This document shows positions 1 to 5,884 of a DNA stretch of 6,101 nucleotides, one piece after another. The position numbers and the translations under genes are program-made. Each line of letters opens with the position of its first letter. Position 1 is the stretch's first letter. The DNA is from JBGCDD01 sp045105075 (GTDB lineage: Bacteria; Pseudomonadota; Alphaproteobacteria; Rhodobacterales; Rhodobacteraceae), in contig JBGCDD010000218.1 of assembly GCA_045105075.1 (NCBI GenBank), forward strand, positions 1 to 6,101. The letters run 5' to 3'. A model generated the notes under the pieces. The model made no database searches. It was not told the DNA's origin and saw only the letters and a list, made by a program, of their open reading frames with translations.

Positions 1-548
1 GACAGGCCAATGGCGATGATCAGCACCCAGATCGCCATCTGATCGCGGTACTCGATTGGGATAAACCCTTTGGCCACGCCGAAAATCAGCATCGCCACCA
101 GAATCGCCGGAAAGGTCAGCTGCACGTCGGCGACCCGCATGATGATGGTTTCGGTCCATCCCCCCACATAGCCGGCCAACAGGCCCAACGTAACGCCGAT
201 CACCAGCGCCAGCGCGACGGCGGCAAAGCCCACAAACAGCGAAATCCGCATGCCAAACAGGATCGTGGAAAACAGATCGCGGCCCTGATCATCGGTGCCC
301 AACAGGAAACTGTCGCCAGTGAACGCGTTTGGGGTGCCGGGGGCGGTGAAGCCGTTCATCAGGTTCAACGTGGCCGGGTTGAACGGATCATGCGGCGCAA
401 TCAGGGGGGCAAACACAGCCGACAGCACCAGCAAAGCCACCACGCCGAAGGACACAATCGCCACCGGGGTCGAACGGAACGCATAGATGAAATCGGACTG
501 CCAGAACTCGGACAGACGATTGGGGCGGGGCGGGGTGATGTCGCTCAT
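1..548 (-). CDS. ABC transporter permease, DppC/OppC-like (partial, C-terminus beyond the left edge)
   Basis: Inner-membrane permease subunit of a peptide/nickel-type ABC importer, partner of the DppB-like protein encoded just upstream. Reading the minus strand from ATG at 548-546 gives 182 uninterrupted codons before the window ends, so the N-terminal 60% or so of a roughly 300-residue family member is visible. A short polar leader is followed by a first membrane segment at about residues 29-52, then a periplasmic loop with the family hallmark LGTDDQGRDLFS at about 83-94. Further membrane segments lie at about 104-127 and 145-160, and the DVQLTFPAIL stretch is typical of the family. The EAA loop that contacts the ATPase would lie beyond the edge. 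The start codon overlaps the stop of the upstream gene (ATGA), so translation is probably coupled; the SD-like sequence is weak. The substrate (dipeptide, oligopeptide, nickel, glutathione or other) cannot be told from permeases alone. Confidence 0.93.
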   Translation of the reverse strand, partial: MSDITPPRPNRLSEFWQSDFIYAFRSTPVAIVSFGVVALLVLSAVFAPLIAPHDPFNPATLNLMNGFTAPGTPNAFTGDSFLLGTDDQGRDLFSTILFGMRISLFVGFAAVALALVIGVTLGLLAGYVGGWTETIIMRVADVQLTFPAILVAMLIFGVAKGFIPIEYRDQMAIWVLIIAIGL

Positions 549-1522
549 GCTGTGCGCCCGTCGATGCGCAGGCGCGGATCAATCGCGTAGTATAGCAGAT
601 CAACAATCAGGTTGATGCCGACAAACATCACCGAAATCAGCATCAGGTAGGCGGCCATAACCGGAATATCCACGAATTGAATGGCGTTGATAAACAGCAG
701 CCCAACGCCCGGCCATTGGAACACGGTTTCGGTGATGATGGCGAAGGCGATGATACTGCCCAGCTGCAATCCGGTTACTGTGATCACCGGCACCAGCGTG
801 TTTTTCAGCGCGTGGCGGAAGTTGACTGCTTTTTCCGGCAACCCACGCGCACGGGCGAATCGAATGTAATCGGCACGCAAAACCTCAAGCATTTCCGAGC
901 GCACCAGCCGCATGATCAGTGTCATCTGGTAAAGCCCCAGCGTGATCGACGGCAAGATCAGCGCCATCAGCCCCGACGAGGTGAGGAACCCGGTGGACCA
1001 GCCGCCCACCATCACCGTGTCTCCGCGCCCGAACGAGGGCAGCCAATCCAATTCAACCGAAAAGATATAGATCAACAGAATCCCGATCAGAAACGTCGGC
1101 AGCGACACCCCGACCAGCGACAGGGTCATAATTGTGTTGGCGGCCCAGCCGTTTCGTCGGATCGCGGTGAACACGCCCAGACCGATCCCAATTGAGATCG
1201 CCAGAAACCCCGACACGGCGGCCAACTCCAATGTGGCCGGCGCACGTTCCTTGATGATCGTCGAAACCGGGCGGCCCTGGCGGTACGAGACGCCGAAATT
1301 GCCCTGGATCGCGCCGCCCAGGAATTTGACGTATTGCACGGGAAACGGCTGATCGAGGCCCAGATCGGTGCGCAAGCGGTCAATATCGGTCTGTGTGCGC
1401 TCCTGGCCCAGCATATTGTCGACCGGATCGCCGACAAAGCGGAACATCGAAAACGCCACCAATCCCACGACCAAAAGGACCAGGACAGATTGCAACACAC
1501 GTCGGATGATATAAGCGAGCAT
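545..1522 (-). CDS. ABC transporter permease, DppB/OppB-like
   Basis: Inner-membrane permease of the same peptide/nickel-type importer; 325 residues, normal for the family. The N-terminus MLAYIIRRVLQSVLVLLVVG is the classic DppB/OppB first membrane segment with its RR pair. Next come the periplasmic region with LGLDQPFPVQY (about 54-64), membrane segments near 100-120, 130-155, 184-205, 247-265 and 288-312, and the LDWLPSFGRG loop at 158-167. The EAA-type cytoplasmic loop that docks on the ATPase is at about 208-245 (ADYIRFARARGL and following). ETVFQWPGVG at 265-274 and the C-terminal YAIDPRLR are also family hallmarks. The reading frame stays open upstream to 1642, but those 40 extra residues are not family-like. 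The start at 1522 is preferred because it gives the canonical N-terminus and has AAGG-type SD upstream. The stop overlaps the next start (ATGA). No substrate-binding protein gene precedes it; the divergent neighbour is tig. Confidence 0.96.
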   Translation of the reverse strand: MLAYIIRRVLQSVLVLLVVGLVAFSMFRFVGDPVDNMLGQERTQTDIDRLRTDLGLDQPFPVQYVKFLGGAIQGNFGVSYRQGRPVSTIIKERAPATLELAAVSGFLAISIGIGLGVFTAIRRNGWAANTIMTLSLVGVSLPTFLIGILLIYIFSVELDWLPSFGRGDTVMVGGWSTGFLTSSGLMALILPSITLGLYQMTLIMRLVRSEMLEVLRADYIRFARARGLPEKAVNFRHALKNTLVPVITVTGLQLGSIIAFAIITETVFQWPGVGLLFINAIQFVDIPVMAAYLMLISVMFVGINLIVDLLYYAIDPRLRIDGRTA

Positions 1523-1633
1523 ACCCAACCTTGTGCCCCCGCGCGCGCCGTCGGTCAAGGCAACGCGGGAACCGCGCAGGTCGGGTTGCAAATTGGTGGG
1601 CAAAGCGGTGTGGTTTTGGGCGCGCCTTTCGCC

Positions 1634-1662
1634 TTGCAACACGGGCCGGGCGTGACTAGAAG
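1634..1662 (+). promoter_or_regulatory. Possible sigma70-type promoter for tig
   Basis: TTGCAA (1634-1639) and TAGAAG (1657-1662) are separated by 17 bases, each matching the sigma70 consensus at four of six positions. Transcription would start near 1669, leaving a leader of about 65 bases before the tig start. This is a pattern match only, in a 210-base divergent region shared with the permease operon, and I could not find an equally good match on the minus strand for that operon. Confidence 0.3.
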
Positions 1663-1698
1663 GGCGGCTGATTTAGTGCTGACATGACACCCGCGCCG

Positions 1699-1715
1699 GG
1701 CCCGGCCGTCGGGCC
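1699..1715 (+). promoter_or_regulatory. GC-rich hairpin in the tig leader
   Basis: GGCCCG (1699-1704), a 5-base loop GCCGT, and CGGGCC (1710-1715) form a perfect 6-bp all-GC stem. It ends five bases before the SD sequence AAGGA (1721-1725). The same bases also take part in a competing 12-base perfect palindrome, GCCGGGCCCGGC at 1695-1706. There is no T-tract, so it is not an intrinsic terminator. It may modulate translation initiation or mRNA stability, but GC-rich DNA makes chance hairpins common. Confidence 0.3.
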
Positions 1716-1732
1716 AAGCAAAGGACAAGACA

Positions 1733-3064
1733 ATGCAGGTCACCGAGACCCTGAACGAGGGGCTGAAACGCGCCTATGATATCACTGTTACAGCGGGCGA
1801 GCTGGAAACCAAGGTCAACGAAAAGCTGACCGAAGCCCAGCCCGATATCGAGATGAAAGGGTTTCGCAAAGGCAAAGTGCCGATGCCGCTGCTGAAAAAG
1901 CAGTTTGGTCAGCGCTTGATGGGCGAAGCGATGCAGGAAAGCATCGACGGCGCCATGGCCAAGCATTTTGAAGACAGCGGCGACCGTCCTGCCCTTCAAC
2001 CTGATGTAAAGATGACCAATGAAGACTGGAAAGAGGGCGACGACGTGCAGGTCAGCATGTCCTACGAGGCGTTGCCAGCGATTCCCGAAGTTGATCTGAG
2101 CGGCATCGCTCTGGAAAAGCTGGTGGTCAAAGCCGGCGAAGCCGAGATCGACGAAGCGCTGGCCAACCTGGCCGAAACTGCGCAGGATTTCGAAGCCCGC
2201 GACGACGGCGCCAAGGCTGAAGACGGCGATCAGGTGGTGATGAATTTCGTCGGCAAGGTCGACGGTGAACCGTTCGAGGGTGGCGCTGCGGAAGATTATC
2301 CGCTGGTTCTGGGCTCAAACAGCTTTATCCCCGGGTTCGAGGAACAGCTGGTCGGAACAACTGCGGGCGAGGAAAAGGCCGTAACAGTTTCGTTCCCCGA
2401 AGATTACCAAGCCGAGCACCTCAAAGGCAAAGAGGCGGTGTTTGATTGCACCATCAAGGAAGTCAAAGGCCCGGTTGCTGCGAAGTTGGATGATGAGTTG
2501 GCCAAAAAATTCGGCGCCGAGGATCTGGCTGCGCTGAAAACTCAGATTGGTGAGCGACTGGAGGCCGAATATTCCGGAGCCAGCCGTGCGATCATGAAGC
2601 GCGGCCTGCTCGATGAGCTGGACAAGCTGGTCAAATTCGATCTGCCCCCCAGCCTGGTTGAAGCCGAAGCCGGCCAGATCGCGCATCAGCTGTGGCACGA
2701 GGAAAACCCTGAGGTTGAGGGCCACGATCACCCCGATATCGAAACCACCGATGAGCATAAAGAACTGGCCGAACGCCGCGTGCGGTTGGGGCTGTTGCTG
2801 GCCGAGCTTGGTCAAAAGGCCGAGGTCGAAGTCACCGACGCTGAGATGACCCAGGCGATCATGAATCAGGCCCGTCAGTACCCGGGCCAGGAACGTCAGT
2901 TCTTTGAGTTCGTGCAGCAAAACCAGCAGATGCAGCAGCAAATGCGCGCGCCACTGTTTGAAGACAAGGTCGTGGATTACGTGTTCGAGCTGGCCACGAT
3001 CACCGACAAGGAAGTCTCCAAGGACGACTTGCAAAAAGCCGTCGAGGCGATGGACGAAGAATAA
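1733..3064 (+). CDS. tig: Trigger factor, ribosome-associated chaperone and peptidyl-prolyl isomerase
   Basis: Cytosolic chaperone that docks at the ribosome exit tunnel (protein L23) and shelters nascent chains; its FKBP-type domain is a prolyl cis-trans isomerase. The 443-residue length fits the family (E. coli 432). The N-terminal ribosome-binding domain spans about residues 1-115 and contains the signature loop GFRKGKVP at 43-50. The FKBP domain spans about 160-246, from DGDQVVMNFVGKVDG through the LVLGSNSFIPGFEEQLVG stretch at 191-208 to VFDCTIKEVK. The C-terminal helical substrate cradle runs from about 250 to the end and includes the glutamine-rich stretch FVQQNQQMQQQM (393-404) followed by RAPLFEDKVVDYV. 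The start is supported by SD AAGGA at 1721-1725 with seven bases' spacing. It stands alone as a transcription unit, divergent from the permease operon and closed by the terminator at 3081-3111. In many proteobacteria tig is followed by clpP-clpX; that is not the case here. Confidence 0.98.
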   Translation: MQVTETLNEGLKRAYDITVTAGELETKVNEKLTEAQPDIEMKGFRKGKVPMPLLKKQFGQRLMGEAMQESIDGAMAKHFEDSGDRPALQPDVKMTNEDWKEGDDVQVSMSYEALPAIPEVDLSGIALEKLVVKAGEAEIDEALANLAETAQDFEARDDGAKAEDGDQVVMNFVGKVDGEPFEGGAAEDYPLVLGSNSFIPGFEEQLVGTTAGEEKAVTVSFPEDYQAEHLKGKEAVFDCTIKEVKGPVAAKLDDELAKKFGAEDLAALKTQIGERLEAEYSGASRAIMKRGLLDELDKLVKFDLPPSLVEAEAGQIAHQLWHEENPEVEGHDHPDIETTDEHKELAERRVRLGLLLAELGQKAEVEVTDAEMTQAIMNQARQYPGQERQFFEFVQQNQQMQQQMRAPLFEDKVVDYVFELATITDKEVSKDDLQKAVEAMDEE

Positions 3065-3080
3065 TCCGCTTAACCGGATG

Positions 3081-3111
3081 AAAAGGGCCCCGCTTGTCGG
3101 GGCCTTTTTTT
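3081..3111 (+). terminator. Intrinsic terminator downstream of tig
   Basis: A perfect 7-bp stem GGCCCCG (3086-3092) / CGGGGCC (3098-3104) with loop CTTGT is followed by seven T residues (3105-3111). The AAAA run before the stem pairs with the T-tract and lengthens the helix. The layout is textbook rho-independent and starts 17 bases after the tig stop codon. Confidence 0.92.
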
Positions 3112-3127
3112 ATGCCCGAAGCCGTTT

Positions 3128-3156
3128 TTGGCAAAGCGAGCAAAATGTGATAGGGT
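3128..3156 (+). promoter_or_regulatory. Probable sigma70-type promoter for the membrane/TPR-like gene
   Basis: TTGGCA (3128-3133, five of six consensus bases) and TAGGGT (3151-3156, keeping the key first, second and last bases) are separated by exactly 17 bases. The position fits well: downstream of the tig terminator and about 30 bases before the ATG at 3192. The prediction is from pattern only. Confidence 0.5.
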
Positions 3157-3191
3157 CGCGCCCAGATTGCATTTTGAGAAAAGCCATTGTC

Positions 3192-4385
3192 ATGAATGAA
3201 CCAACTTCCGCGCAGGGGGGCCGCGCGCTTGTGCCTCCGAATGTCAAAAAACCTGTTCCACGCGCGCCTTGGGTCGCCTTTTTGGTCACGGTCACCATTT
3301 TGGGCCTGTTCATAGGCGGTTTTCTGGGCGGGTTTGCTGGCGACGCTGCCAATCCGGGCGCGAGCTTTGCCGGAACCGCCACGGCGCTGTTGCTCGCGGC
3401 CGCTTCGGTGTTTGTGGGCGGGTTGATCGGCTTTTTGTTCGGCATTCCAATCTCTAGTCGTCCGGGCGGCGCTGAAAATGATGCCACGTCAGATAACTCC
3501 TTTGGCCATAACACCAACCTCGAACAGGTTTCGGACTTTCTGACAAAAATTCTGATCGGCGTGACGTTGACGCAGTTTAACGATATCTTTTCTGCGCTTG
3601 GTATTTTTGCCAATGATGTCGCCCCGGCGTTTTTGCCAGGGTCTTTGGGCACGGCCAGAACACTGCGGGCGGTGGCCATGGCCTATATCATCTTTTTTGC
3701 GGTGTCGGGATTTCTGTTTGGGTATTTGTGGTCGCGGGTTGAGCTGACGCAGATGTTCAACAATATGTTCAGCAGGATCCAGCAAAAGGTGAAGTCGACG
3801 CTGGACGAAACCGAACAACGCAGCCTTGATGACATCCGGTTGCAGGGCGAAGTCGAAGACTATCTGACCGGAGCCAGCAAGTTGGACGACACGCAGTTGA
3901 AAAACCTGCGGCTGCGGATTCGGGGCTCTGATCGCGCATCGCGCACGCGCCTGTTCTTTACCGCGCGCCGGCATCGATTGAACACCCGCATCGATCATGG
4001 TGACGTGCGCGTGCCCGGCAGCACCGACGCGATGGAGCGTGCCGCGCTGATTTTCGAAGAATTGATCGCCGTGGCGCCGGAAGAGTTTCACCGCAATCAC
4101 GGTCAATTGGGGTATTTGCTCAAAGATCAAGCGGCGCCGGATTACAAACAAGCGCAAATTTGCCTGCGAAAAGCAATTGATTTGCGCGGCGAAGCGCGGG
4201 TTCACGGGCACACAACCTACGAGATGTCATTGGCTGAATGCTTGGTCAACATTGCGGCAACGGCGTCGGATCCTGATGTTTATGTAAGTAAAATCAATGA
4301 ATTGATCGAAACTGCTGCGCTTGATCAGGACATTGCCGATTGGCCGTCGATCAGAAAATGGCGCCAGCGCCTTGCCAAACCCTGA
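3192..4385 (+). CDS. Uncharacterised membrane protein with three predicted TM segments and a TPR-like cytosolic domain
   Basis: I do not recognise a named function. The protein is 397 residues. After a polar, proline-rich N-terminus (1-25) come a hydrophobic segment at about 26-50 (rich in GG pairs) and a second at about 58-85 ending in GFLFGIP (80-86). A polar linker with NTNLEQVSDFLTKILIGV (108-125) leads to an amphipathic or hydrophobic stretch at 126-150 and a third clear membrane segment at about 157-180. From 181 on it is soluble: a charged, probably coiled helical region (185-260) and a TPR-like part at about 282-355. There, MERAALIFEELIAVAPEEF, QLGYLLKDQ and AQICLRKAIDL resemble paired TPR helices. 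My recollection is that the FGIP...NTNLEQ-SD-LTKI combination recurs in unnamed bacterial membrane proteins; this is not verified. The reading frame is open far upstream, through the end of tig. ATG 3192 is chosen because it lies downstream of the tig terminator and a good promoter, although its SD (GAGAAAA) is weak and distant. Confidence 0.85.
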   Translation: MNEPTSAQGGRALVPPNVKKPVPRAPWVAFLVTVTILGLFIGGFLGGFAGDAANPGASFAGTATALLLAAASVFVGGLIGFLFGIPISSRPGGAENDATSDNSFGHNTNLEQVSDFLTKILIGVTLTQFNDIFSALGIFANDVAPAFLPGSLGTARTLRAVAMAYIIFFAVSGFLFGYLWSRVELTQMFNNMFSRIQQKVKSTLDETEQRSLDDIRLQGEVEDYLTGASKLDDTQLKNLRLRIRGSDRASRTRLFFTARRHRLNTRIDHGDVRVPGSTDAMERAALIFEELIAVAPEEFHRNHGQLGYLLKDQAAPDYKQAQICLRKAIDLRGEARVHGHTTYEMSLAECLVNIAATASDPDVYVSKINELIETAALDQDIADWPSIRKWRQRLAKP

Positions 4386-4488
4386 TCCGAAAACAGCGCG
4401 CCAATGGTTGCAAGTTTGAGAATTTTCCCCTGATTGAACGGTTTGCGGTCTGGCACATCCACGTCAGAGTTCAAAAAGGGGTAAGCAA

Positions 4489-5178
4489 ATGACCAAGAAA
4501 CTACTGGCCGAATTTATCGGCACATTTTGGTTGGTTTTGGGGGGCTGTGGCAGCGCGGTTTTGGCGGCTGGCGTTGCAGATGTCGGCATCGGATGGCTGG
4601 GCGTTTCGCTGGCCTTTGGTCTGACAGTTGTGACCATGGCCTATACGGTCGGGCACATTTCTGGCGGCCATTTCAACCCGGCTGTGTCTTTGGGCTTGGT
4701 CGTTGGCGGGCGCTTTCCGGCAAAAGATTTGCTGCCATATTGGGGCGCACAGGTTGCCGGTGCGGTTGGTGCTGCTGTTGTTTTGTACATCATCGTGTCG
4801 GGCCAAAGTGGCTTTGAGGGTGTGGGCGGGTTTGCGTCCAACGGATACGGCGATGCTTCGCCCCAGGGCTATGGCATGGTTGCGGCCTTGATCACCGAGG
4901 TGGTTTTGACGGCTGCGTTTTTGTTCATCATTCTGGGTGTGACATCGTCCGGTGCGCCGGTTGGTTTTGCGCCGCTGGCCATTGGTCTGGCACTGGTTTT
5001 GATCCACCTGATTTCGATCCCCGTGACCAACACGTCGGTCAATCCGGCGCGGTCTACTGGTGTGGCGCTGTTTGCGGATGGTCCGGCGCTGATGCAGCTG
5101 TGGCTGTTCTGGCTGGCTCCGTTGGCGGGTGGTGCCATCGGCGCTGTGCTCTGGAAATTGGTTACACTGGACGACTGA
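4489..5178 (+). CDS. aqpZ: Aquaporin Z, water channel of the MIP family
   Basis: Tetrameric inner-membrane channel for rapid, selective water flux. At 229 residues it matches E. coli AqpZ (231) in length and in long stretches such as GTFWLVLGGCGSAVLAAG (11-28), VGHISGGHFNPAVSLGL (54-70), GGRFPAK (73-79), GFASNGYG (114-121) and HLISIPVTNTSVNPARST (173-190). Both pore asparagine boxes are present: NPA at 63-65 and 185-187. The selectivity-filter residues expected for a strict water channel are Phe43, His173, Thr182 and Arg188, all present, which argues against a glycerol facilitator (GlpF). Six membrane segments with the usual internal duplication are evident. The start has SD AAGGGG at 4476-4481, seven bases upstream. 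The 103-base gap before it shows no clear promoter or terminator, so it may be partly co-transcribed with the membrane-protein gene. It is closed by the terminator at 5209-5246. Third codon positions are visibly richer in T and G (many TTG, GTT, TTT) than in the permease genes. Confidence 0.97.
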   Translation: MTKKLLAEFIGTFWLVLGGCGSAVLAAGVADVGIGWLGVSLAFGLTVVTMAYTVGHISGGHFNPAVSLGLVVGGRFPAKDLLPYWGAQVAGAVGAAVVLYIIVSGQSGFEGVGGFASNGYGDASPQGYGMVAALITEVVLTAAFLFIILGVTSSGAPVGFAPLAIGLALVLIHLISIPVTNTSVNPARSTGVALFADGPALMQLWLFWLAPLAGGAIGAVLWKLVTLDD

Positions 5179-5208
5179 TGCCCGAACAACGGTCGTTCTA
5201 GTGTGGGC

Positions 5209-5246
5209 GGGGCTGCGTTAGCAATAACGCAGCCCTTGCTGTTTTT
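5209..5246 (+). terminator. Intrinsic terminator downstream of aqpZ
   Basis: A perfect 11-bp stem GGGCTGCGTTA (5210-5220) / TAACGCAGCCC (5225-5235) is closed by the GNRA-type tetraloop GCAA (5221-5224). The uninterrupted T-run (5242-5246) comes six bases after the stem, and the intervening TTGCTG is only partly T-rich. No T-tract is present on the other strand, so it is oriented for aqpZ rather than for the convergent transglycosylase gene. Confidence 0.8.
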
Positions 5247-5253
5247 GTGGCGT

Positions 5254-5724
5254 TCAATTCACCAGACCGGTTTCTTTCAGCATCCCGCGCCGTTTGGCCT
5301 CGTAATAATAGCCGCGCGAATAGTGTTTGACCGCGGTGTCCTGACTGCCATCCGCCAAAAGCCAAGCCCCGCGCAGATATTTCACCGCGTATTTCAGGTT
5401 GGTTTCTGCATCCAGCAAGTCTTCGGGCTGGCCGCGAAACCCCATTGAGCGTGCGGTCGCCGGCAGGATCTGTAGCAATCCGTAATAGGGCCGGTTCACA
5501 GCCCAGGGCCGATGCGTGCTTTCGCGAATGGCCAAACGGTGCACCAAAGATCGCGGCACCTCGTAGAGATCGGCATAGCGGTTGATCAACACACGCAGCT
5601 CTGGTGTCTCATTGGGGTAAAGCGCAGGTTCGCGCCGCTCGACCCGCCGCGCGCGGCGTCCACAGGCGGCGGTGGCCAATGTGGCAGTCAACAACACCAA
5701 AAGGTGACGGCGGGGCAGGGTCAT
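5254..5724 (-). CDS. Small exported lytic transglycosylase, SLT domain (possible lipoprotein)
   Basis: Peptidoglycan-cleaving enzyme of the SLT/lysozyme-like fold, cutting the MurNAc-GlcNAc bond to give 1,6-anhydro ends in the periplasm. The 156 residues begin with an RR-containing signal peptide (about 1-20: MTLPRRHLLVLLTATLATAA) followed by Cys21. That cysteine may be a lipidation site, although the residue at -3 is Thr rather than the usual Leu. The SLT core follows: IREST at 67-70 region with Glu68 as the expected catalytic acid, GLLQILPATARSMGF at 82-96, NLKYAVKYLRG at 109-119, and HYSRGYYY at 134-141, corresponding to the usual AYN-G motif. It is a minimal single-domain version, much shorter than Slt70. 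The frame is open upstream to 5955, but the start at 5724 has a strong SD (AAAGGAG, complement of 5731-5737, six bases away) and gives the signal peptide. It is convergent with aqpZ and divergent from the DUF1330 gene. Confidence 0.92.
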   Translation of the reverse strand: MTLPRRHLLVLLTATLATAACGRRARRVERREPALYPNETPELRVLINRYADLYEVPRSLVHRLAIRESTHRPWAVNRPYYGLLQILPATARSMGFRGQPEDLLDAETNLKYAVKYLRGAWLLADGSQDTAVKHYSRGYYYEAKRRGMLKETGLVN

Positions 5725-5730
5725 GGTGCG

Positions 5731-5737
5731 CTCCTTT
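5731..5737 (-). promoter_or_regulatory. Ribosome binding site fixing the transglycosylase start
   Basis: The complement reads AAAGGAG, a near-perfect anti-16S match, six bases upstream of the ATG at 5724-5722. It decides between this start and the longer open frame reaching 5955, whose extra residues look unlike a signal peptide. Confidence 0.85.
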
Positions 5738-5785
5738 GTGTAGGCTTTGGCGTGGACTCTGCGCCTTTGGACTGGGGCGTGCAAG

Positions 5786-5884
5786 ATGCAAGGGCGGCAA
5801 ACGCACCTGTCACAAGGGCTTGTGATCGGCGATCTGCTGGCGCAGGTTGCGCCCACATCAGTCAACAAAAGGGGCCGCAGATGA
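5786..5884 (+). other. Possible 32-codon upstream ORF overlapping the DUF1330 start (weak)
   Basis: ATG at 5786 opens 32 codons (beginning MQGRQTHLSQGL, ending NKRGRR) that stop at TGA 5882-5884, overlapping the ATG at 5881 as ATGA. Such an overlap is typical of translational coupling. Against it: the only SD-like sequence is GGGG at 5774-5777, the peptide resembles nothing I know, and the DUF1330 gene has its own SD. It may be chance, and the stretch also contains the palindrome at 5810-5825. Confidence 0.15.
5810..5825. promoter_or_regulatory. 16-base palindrome, possible operator between divergent genes
   Basis: TCACAAGGGCTTGTGA has perfect 7-base inverted arms (TCACAAG / CTTGTGA) around GG. 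It sits in the 156-base region between the divergent transglycosylase and DUF1330 genes, where a dimeric regulator could control either one. The half-site TGTGA recalls CRP/FNR-type sites, but the arms are everted relative to TGTGA-N6-TCACA, so I do not assign that family. No recognisable -35/-10 pair was found next to it. Confidence 0.35.

Noticed and set aside
677..1195. 172-codon open frame on the plus strand opposite the DppB-like gene
   Set aside because: The product is rich in Gln, Arg, His and Pro, typical of an antisense reading of a membrane protein gene in GC-rich DNA.
1564..1576. CGCGG-GAA-CCGCG inverted repeat in the divergent permease/tig region
   Set aside because: Only 5-bp arms made entirely of G and C; expected by chance at this composition, with no T-tract or nearby promoter.
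1586..1639. Two TTGCAA palindromes (1586-1591 and 1634-1639) as paired regulator sites
   Set aside because: A 6-base self-complementary word occurs often by chance, the flanks do not match, and the second is better read as a possible -35 box.
1523..1642. 40-codon N-terminal extension of the DppB-like permease
   Set aside because: The added residues are polar and unlike the family, which begins at the hydrophobic MLAYIIRR segment; the downstream ATG has an SD-like AAGG.
2315..3034. 239-codon open frame on the minus strand inside tig
   Set aside because: It mirrors the codon structure of the conserved tig gene; the protein has no recognisable domain and no separate signals.
2904..3191. Long N-terminal extension of the membrane/TPR-like protein running back through the end of tig
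   Set aside because: It is the shadow frame of tig and would have to cross the tig terminator; a promoter and ATG lie downstream of it.
3489..4211. 240-codon open frame on the minus strand inside the membrane/TPR-like gene
   Set aside because: A shadow of the plus-strand gene, whose membrane segments, promoter and flanking signals are coherent; the antisense product is low-complexity and basic.
5810..5825. CRP/FNR binding site
   Set aside because: The TGTGA/TCACA halves are everted compared with the real CRP arrangement, so only a generic palindrome is claimed.
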